The notes beneath the pieces are model-generated. The model was given only the letters and a program-made list of their open reading frames with translations, did no database searches and had not been told where the DNA came from. The translations under genes and the position numbers were made by a program. This document shows, one piece after another, positions 7,431-11,950 of a DNA stretch of 11,950 bases. Within the stretch, counting starts at the first letter, position 1; each line of letters starts with the position of its first letter. Source of the stretch: Isohypsibius dastychi (taxonomy: Eukaryota > Tardigrada > Eutardigrada > Parachela > Isohypsibiidae). The stretch is taken from contig JAQIWT010001203.1 in NCBI GenBank assembly GCA_034696485.1, forward strand, positions 1 through 11,950, written 5' to 3'.

Positions 7431-8602
7431 ATGGAATATATCAAGGTTCCAATTGTAATCGTTACTTGTCTCGTGCTTGTTCGAGCTGAGGAAGTTCCCA
7501 GATTCATCAACTTTCCCTATGACAGAGCAAATTTGTCGGGACCTGGACAAGGTTGGCTCTTTGGGTTTTTCAAGGTTTGGAACAGCGGACCATCATCCTC
7601 AGTGGTAAGCATCGCCGGTCATCCTGGGTTATCAACAACGTTTGTACCTGTCTCAAACTTCTCGACATCTTTCGCGGAGCATATGTCACTGAAGTCGGAC
7701 CCGACTCCGGACGCTTTGTTCCCAACGAAGGAAATAAACTATTTCGCCACTAGTGCCAGTCCGCTTAGCTCTACGCCACTTTCAAGCCTTGGAACCGAAC
7801 AAACCGTGCCATTGCAAATGACAGTCGGCATATCCAGCGATGCCATCGCCAACTCGACACCGCTGTACGATGATGCGATAAGTACTCCATCAGAATCAAC
7901 TCGCTCAACAGCCATTCTGACCACGTCCGAAACAACAGCCACGACAATGATAAAGACCTCCGAACCCACCACAACCATCGCTACAACGACAACAACCACT
8001 CCCACAACTCGAACAACTACGACCACAACAACAACAACTACCACCACACCGGCGATGCTTCAAACGGGACCTGGTGTTGTCCTTCGAGGATACGGTGGCG
8101 AGTGTGAGTATCGGATTGACGCGTTTCCAGTAAACCGGATATATTTTGCATAACAGGGCAGATTGAATAATCTTAAAACTCTGCTCTTTAAGGTGAATCA
8201 GGAGATGTCTACAATTATCTTGACGAACAGAGATGTGAACAAAAGTGCTATCAGCGGTCATTCGAAGCCTGTCGATTTGCAATCTTCGATGGATCGGTTT
8301 GTCGGCTTATGAAAAGGGACACTCAGTGTCTCTTCCGGAAAATCAACGGAGCGAGTGTAATATACAAGAACATAGAGTCTTACACACGAAAAGACAACAC
8401 AGATTACTCCGGCGGCGATCTTACATATAAATCCGAGCACGTTGCACTGACAGTGGGTGACAGATGTCACGAATTTTGCCCGATAACGAGATACTGCAAC
8501 GTCACAACATATAAGTCTGCATACGACCACTGCTATCTCAAGAACAAGCAGAACACAGCAATTGCGACAGAATCAGGAGCAACGTCGTATGTAAAACTGT
8601 GA
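7431..8602 (+). CDS. Secreted Thr-rich mucin-like protein with two PAN/apple-like cysteine repeats
   Basis: Two exons, 7431..8103 and 8193..8602 (1083 nt, 360 residues). The 89-bp intron has a GTGAGT donor; the junction codon T|GT gives Cys225, which fits the cysteine pattern. Residues 1-19 look like a signal peptide (hydrophobic core VPIVIVTCLVLV, cleavage after VRA). About 100-207 is Ser/Thr/Pro-rich, with a Thr-rich core at 151-206 ending in 12 Thr, as in O-glycosylated mucin stalks. Possible N-glycosylation sites are N34, N76, N141 and N327. The C-terminal part has two similar units: C239-x3-C243-x7-C251-x9-C261-x-L, then C270; and C316-x3-C320-x5-C326-x11-C338-x-L. This is the central pattern of PAN/apple domains, often found in extracellular nematode proteins. 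No transmembrane segment is visible. Another donor (GTAAGC at 7603) exists inside the first exon, but the frame stays open through it. Gene and secretion are well supported; PAN membership is inferred. Confidence 0.8.
7968..8048 (+). repeat. Threonine-codon (ACN) repeat within the mucin-like stalk
   Basis: Almost every codon is ACA, ACC, ACG or ACT, giving runs of Thr broken by single Ile, Ala, Pro and Arg residues. The mixed third positions indicate that the Thr run is kept at the protein level and is not merely a recent trinucleotide expansion. It produces false long Val frames on the opposite strand. Confidence 0.85.
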
Positions 8603-9529
8603 ATTGTGACCAAAAGCGGGTGCAGCTCGAAGTGCTTTGCTTAAAACACAGGAGTTATTCAGTTTAAGACGTTCTGATTTCCAACAGCCGAAAGCAGTAA
8701 GCTTCACCCACGTGGATGGTAGAGTTTGTGATTGGTATCAAATCAGAATGCGGGCTGTTGATGTGTAAACTGCTTTATCGAGTCTTTTTTAACCGTTCTT
8801 TTCGAACTCCAAGATTTTTGTCGATTATAAATTTGAAAAATCAAGCTTGTTCGATCACAAATACATATTTTTTGAATTCATGATACAAAACAGTCGTGTT
8901 TGCGCAAACCATCAACACAAATCGTAAAAGTTGCGCCACAAAGAATCTCAGGAAACTAAACTTCGAGTTTCCGGGAGGTTTTCCACGTTCACTGTTCACG
9001 TCTAGCGTGTCGGTTACCACATCTGGTGTGAACACTTTAACTGCAAGCAAATTTTCAATCACGATGACGACAGTACCGTCTGCTGAGTATACGCAAGTTA
9101 GCGCTACACAAGCCATGAGTCGCCTTCTTGTGCGTTACGCCTCGGCCAAAAAGCTCAATACACTCAGTTTGTTTTCAGTCAACCAATAGGGCGCAGACGT
9201 ACTGAGCACTTTGGCGGAGACGTATGTCATGTGGACGGCTTCGAGTCACGAAAGTTTCCGGTTCAGGTTTATCGGGCATTCAAATACATCAGAATGCTAT
9301 ATCATCCGACGAAAGGGTCCGGTGGTCCGAACAGACACCGGATAACTGGACAATTTCGTCGGCTACAAACCTTTTCGGACATTAGTCCCCCACAGCAGAT
9401 TCTATTCCCATGTCCATTCCACCTGCTGTCACCGATCTCGGGTCCTTCCTTCCGACCGGTGACTTCTTTTTCTCTTGTGGTTGTAGAATGGCAGACCAAA
9501 TATGCCAGCCAATATCAGTAGATTTTGTA
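8603..9529. other. Unresolved region, possible exons but no gene model
   Basis: The plus strand has a Ser/Thr-rich frame at about 8914-9189 and another at about 9181-9521. A good acceptor (GTTTTCAG ending at 9179) separates them, and the frame after it reads through to the stop at 9521. The minus strand has a 91-codon frame with a true ATG at 9116-8841. None shows a recognisable domain and no coherent donor/acceptor set joins them, so no CDS is called. No AATAAA signal is seen shortly after the secreted-protein gene. Confidence 0.3.
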
Positions 9530-9550
9530 TATCAGAGCTAGGCTCTGATA
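9530..9550. repeat. Perfect 9-bp inverted repeat with 3-nt loop
   Basis: TATCAGAGC (9530-9538), then TAG, then GCTCTGATA (9542-9550). It would form a tight hairpin on either strand. There is no T-run after it and nothing links it to a neighbouring gene. Confidence 0.6.
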
Positions 9551-10055
9551 TCATTTCCTCCCTAAACCACACTAACATGACCGATGGATTGAAAACTAAA
9601 CTATGGAAAACGATTTGCACAATCGCCGTTCATCCTCTCTTTAACTCGTTTTCCATCAAGCTTCCGGCTTTGCAGGCCAGTTTTTATCGACTATGCTGGT
9701 GAAGCAAGTGAATGATTCTGTTTGGCTGGCTTCGCTCCTCTTTATGAAATTGAGCATTGATAGCATGCCAGAGTATTAACTAATCGTGCGTTGCGTCATG
9801 GGTCGTCAGCTTTGTTCGAAAGACTACCGCCCCACGCCGCAACGTTCTGAAAATCTGAATGCTCTGTTCATCGGACGAAGGTCGTCAAATCAATGTTTGA
9901 CCTTTAAACCCCTTTCATCTATTCCGGATGGTATGCACTTTCAGTCAATGACCACTTCCAGATGAAGCGCCCTTGAAATTACCACGATTCCTTGGGGGTG
10001 CTTTGACCAATTCCGAATAATAGCTACTTCCGGTCGAAAACTACTTATGTTCAAA
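9551..10055. other. Intergenic, nothing recognised
   Basis: The only frames are short (up to 66 codons) and overlap on both strands. Two loosely similar CACTTCCAGATGAAG and CTACTTCCGGTCGAA stretches lie near 9952 and 10024, too diverged to call a repeat. Confidence 0.4.
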
Positions 10056-10543
10056 GTTGGGTGTATTACCCTTAGTGTTGCGAATCCTCGTCCTTTAGTG
10101 ACGTGAAGAGGGACGAGGGACAAGGTATTTCCCTTAACGGCTAGGAAATGAGGAAGATGATTGAGGAGCCTAAATATGCGAGGGAGGAATTTGAGGAAGA
10201 TTCCTCAATTCCTAGATATCTTTTTTGAATAAGAAGTGGAATGAACTGAACTTGCAGCGTTTGACTGTAGTCTGATCTGGATCTGGCTCCATAATGCAAG
10301 CTGATGAGCGTAAGCTCAGCTGACTCAGTTATACACCGGGGTTAAGTGTCGGTGAATTAAGAAAACAATTCCACTCCACATCTGGGTGCGATTGACTCTA
10401 AATGCGCATAAGGCTTCTCCGTTGAATCCTTAGGTTCCTAAAATTTCTAGGGAGCCGGTAAGGGAGGCGACAAAAATCGAGGGAGGCAAATCCTTTCCCT
10501 TAAACAACTGAGGCTAGGATTCGCAACCTTAGTTTACCCCAAC
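10056..10543. mobile_element. Probable foldback or MITE-type element with imperfect terminal inverted repeats
   Basis: The left arm begins GTTGGG (10056) and contains TTGCGAATCCT (10078-10088). The right arm contains the exact reverse complement AGGATTCGCAA (10516-10526) and ends CCCCAAC (10537-10543). Between these blocks the arms differ by a small insertion. Inside, CTAGGAAATGAGGA (10141-10154) pairs with TCCTCAATTCCTAG (10202-10215), and the words CGAGGGAGG and TTTCCCTTAA each occur twice (about 10180 and 10478; about 10127 and 10493). No open frame of note is inside. The boundaries and target duplication are not clear, so the extent is approximate. Confidence 0.5.
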
Positions 10544-10592
10544 CTGAGGGGGCGGACAATAAATACTGGACTTCAACTTTTTAATCAAATAC

Positions 10593-10722
10593 ATGAGTGA
10601 AGCGCTAATAAACACATAGGCCGGGCCATGCATTCAATGAGTGGACGGGCTGACCACTCGATTTAATGAGTGGAGCGAGTGTGAAAGGGCCGATATACCA
10701 GTCATATTGTCAATATACCAGT
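10593..10722 (+). repeat. Cluster of ATGAGTGg and ATATACCAGT short repeats
   Basis: ATGAGTGAAGCG (10593-10604), ATGAGTGG (10637-10644) and ATGAGTGGAGCG (10666-10677) are variants of one word, with an inverted CCACTC (10654-10659) between the last two. Just after, ATATACCAGT occurs twice, at 10693-10702 and 10713-10722, exactly 20 bp apart. No gene is present. Confidence 0.5.
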
Positions 10723-10869
10723 ATAAGTGCTCCCTTCGCCTTCGGCTCGGGTGACTAATAAAACGAAACTGATTCACGACAATTTTTCAAAACTTTCTAT
10801 TTTGTCGTCTACCTAGAAAACTCCTATGGATTTACAATCCGGCAGCAACTGATGTTTTTCAATTGTACA

Positions 10870-11058
10870 TCACTCCACGTCAGCTGACCGAGCTCCTCTG
10901 GGTCGTGTGAAAAAACGGCTCTCTGGCAATGGAGCATCTGTTGGTGGTCTCAGGATACTACGCATAAATTTTAGCTTTCGGTGATGTTCATTAGAGATAT
11001 CTGACACAGAGATGCGAATTTGCTGCCAGAAAAAAGTCGGATTGCCCGGAGCTGACAA
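10870..11058 (-). other. Possible 3' exon of the GT92 gene, weak
   Basis: A 62-codon minus-strand frame lies just downstream of the GT92 stop at 11086. A fair acceptor (CTTTGTCAG, minus strand, near 11053) precedes it. GT92 proteins usually continue some tens of residues past the conserved HYR motif, so a terminal exon here is conceivable. The residues show no family signature that I recognise. Confidence 0.15.
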
Positions 11059-11085
11059 AGTTTCTCAAGGCCTGAGTTCACTTGC

Positions 11086-11950
11086 TTATTTTGTAACCGA
11101 TACTAGCTGTTCGCTCTTCTTGCACCAGTTTTCACTCTCAGGAATCTTTTTGCGATACCAAAGAAGGACTGCGTGATCTGGAGCAAGTACATATGGGTTC
11201 CAGGCTATGTTTGGTGTTGGCCGATGAACTCCCATAGAAGATACCACTTTGCCAAGACAGATATACTTCGTTAACTGGCTTGCTGAAAAAAGGGTTGCCG
11301 TTCTCCTAGTGAACTCTCTTGTTTGCAGTCGCTTTAAAGGGTTTATCCCACTGCTACGATAAGCATTTACGGTCCTCAGAAGAACGCAATCATATTCACC
11401 GTATGAAACAATTTCCTTCAAACTTCTCATCCCCGAAGGTGCAATGAACGCATTGATATCAGCTGTGAAAGATGAAAGCGAAATTCCAATTGATCGTTTC
11501 ATCTAAAAAGATGGTTTTTCTTACTGGTTACCAAATGGTCCCACCGATGTGACGCTCGGGCCGGACAGTCAAGGAGTGCCGAGTACTGAGCTTGATGAAG
11601 ATTCTCGTCAACTGGATACTCTCACTTTATAATTAAAGCGATGCCACCTTTTTCGTAGTACTTTAGGACTGACCAGATATTCCCTGCAGCAGATATGACG
11701 GAGCAATAAAAATACTCCATGCCTAAGAAGCGATGATGCTCGACAAACTCAATCAGGTCAAAAGAGTGATCGTTAATCATCGCATACAGTGGAGAGATGC
11801 AATGAGCAAAGCTCACAAGCAAACCACGGGAACGCGTTAAATTCAAAAAAATAACTGAAAAGTGCAAAAGATAGGATTTTTTGCACTGATAATTGTCTCA
11901 CCAATGACTCGGTTGATTTGGGGCGCTAAAGCGGACAAAAAAGGGAAGAA
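11086..11950 (-). pseudogene. GT92 (DUF23) glycosyltransferase, 5'-truncated by window, probably non-functional
   Basis: The GT92 family includes galactosyltransferases of the nematode secretory pathway. My model, from the window edge: 11950..11902, intron of 47 bp, 11854..11525, intron of 62 bp (donor GTAAGA, acceptor TTTCACAG), 11462..11086; phases agree. Family features in order: HCISPLYA, then IEFVEHHRFLGMEYFY and VLKYYEKGGIALIIK before 11624, HQAQYSALLDC (to 11565), DINAFIAP (from 11460), TKYICLGKV and MGVH (about 11271-11224), and WYR (11160-11152). Three defects stand out. An in-frame TGA at 11622-11624 lies where the family has Trp, and the same frame continues with matching sequence. 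The metal-binding D-x-D-E is D-I-N-A. The HYR motif is WYR. The one splice that could skip the TGA (donor 11625, acceptor 11586) removes 40 nt and breaks the frame. The C-terminus is short. GT92 identity is firm; pseudogene status is likely but a base error could explain the TGA alone. Confidence 0.8.

Noticed and set aside
7603-7608. GTAAGC donor inside the first exon of the secreted-protein gene
   Set aside because: The frame stays open through it for another 500 nt in a coherent mucin-like stalk, so an intron is not needed; kept only as an alternative.
7739-8047. Minus-strand frame with a long Val run
   Set aside because: It is the complement of the Thr-codon repeat in the secreted protein; the other minus-strand frames at 7771-8282 have the same cause.
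11586-11625. A 40-bp intron that would remove the TGA of the GT92 gene
   Set aside because: It would delete the conserved Gln-containing motif and shift the frame, since 40 is not a multiple of three; reading through the TGA gives the better family match.
1-11950. CRISPR array, bacterial operon or phage module
   Set aside because: Repeats are not regularly spaced with unique spacers of constant size, genes have spliceosomal introns and there are no bacterial-type coding clusters.

Overview
The window looks like intergenic-rich, repeat-bearing DNA from a nematode, probably a Caenorhabditis-like rhabditid. The reasons are short introns with GTRAGT/TTTTCAG-type splice sites (47, 62, 89, 131 and 146 bp as modelled), an alpha-1,2-fucosyltransferase of the GT11 family and a GT92 (formerly DUF23) glycosyltransferase, both families expanded in nematodes, a secreted Thr-rich protein with PAN-like cysteine repeats, and several small TA-flanked inverted-repeat elements of the Tc1/mariner type. 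No bacterial gene organisation, CRISPR array, rRNA or tRNA was seen. The species cannot be named from the sequence.

Layout, left to right. 1-2592 has no supported gene: it holds a cluster of a 13-bp motif (177-294), a 15-bp direct repeat (906-949), an AT-rich block (about 1241-1446), a 12-bp inverted repeat (1608-1649) and a tandem array of a 20-bp unit (1976-2079). 2593-3991, minus strand, is a complete three-exon GT11 fucosyltransferase with an N-terminal membrane anchor, followed upstream by a CpG-rich probable promoter (3992-4270). 4271-5732 shows no gene. 5733-5942, plus strand, is a relic of the first exon of the gene at 7431, broken by a 4-codon gap and a run of 17 C. 6473-6960 holds two TA-flanked inverted-repeat elements that touch each other and share one TA. 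7431-8602, plus strand, is a two-exon gene for a 360-residue secreted protein: signal peptide, Ser/Thr-rich mucin-like stalk, then two PAN/apple-like cysteine repeats. 8603-10055 has no firm gene but includes one stretch that could hold exons. 10056-10543 is bounded by imperfect inverted repeats and looks like a foldback or MITE-type element; a cluster of short repeats follows. 11086-11950, minus strand, is the 3' two-thirds of a GT92 gene whose 5' end lies outside the window; it carries an in-frame TGA where a Trp is expected, an altered DxD motif and an altered HYR motif, so it is probably a pseudogene.

The two glycosyltransferases are on the same strand about 7 kb apart. In nematodes, GT92 enzymes can add galactose to core fucose and GT11 enzymes add alpha-1,2-fucose to galactose, so both could once have served the same type of glycan; this link is inference. 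The secreted Thr-rich protein is the kind of molecule that carries O-glycans, but nothing in the sequence ties it directly to these enzymes.
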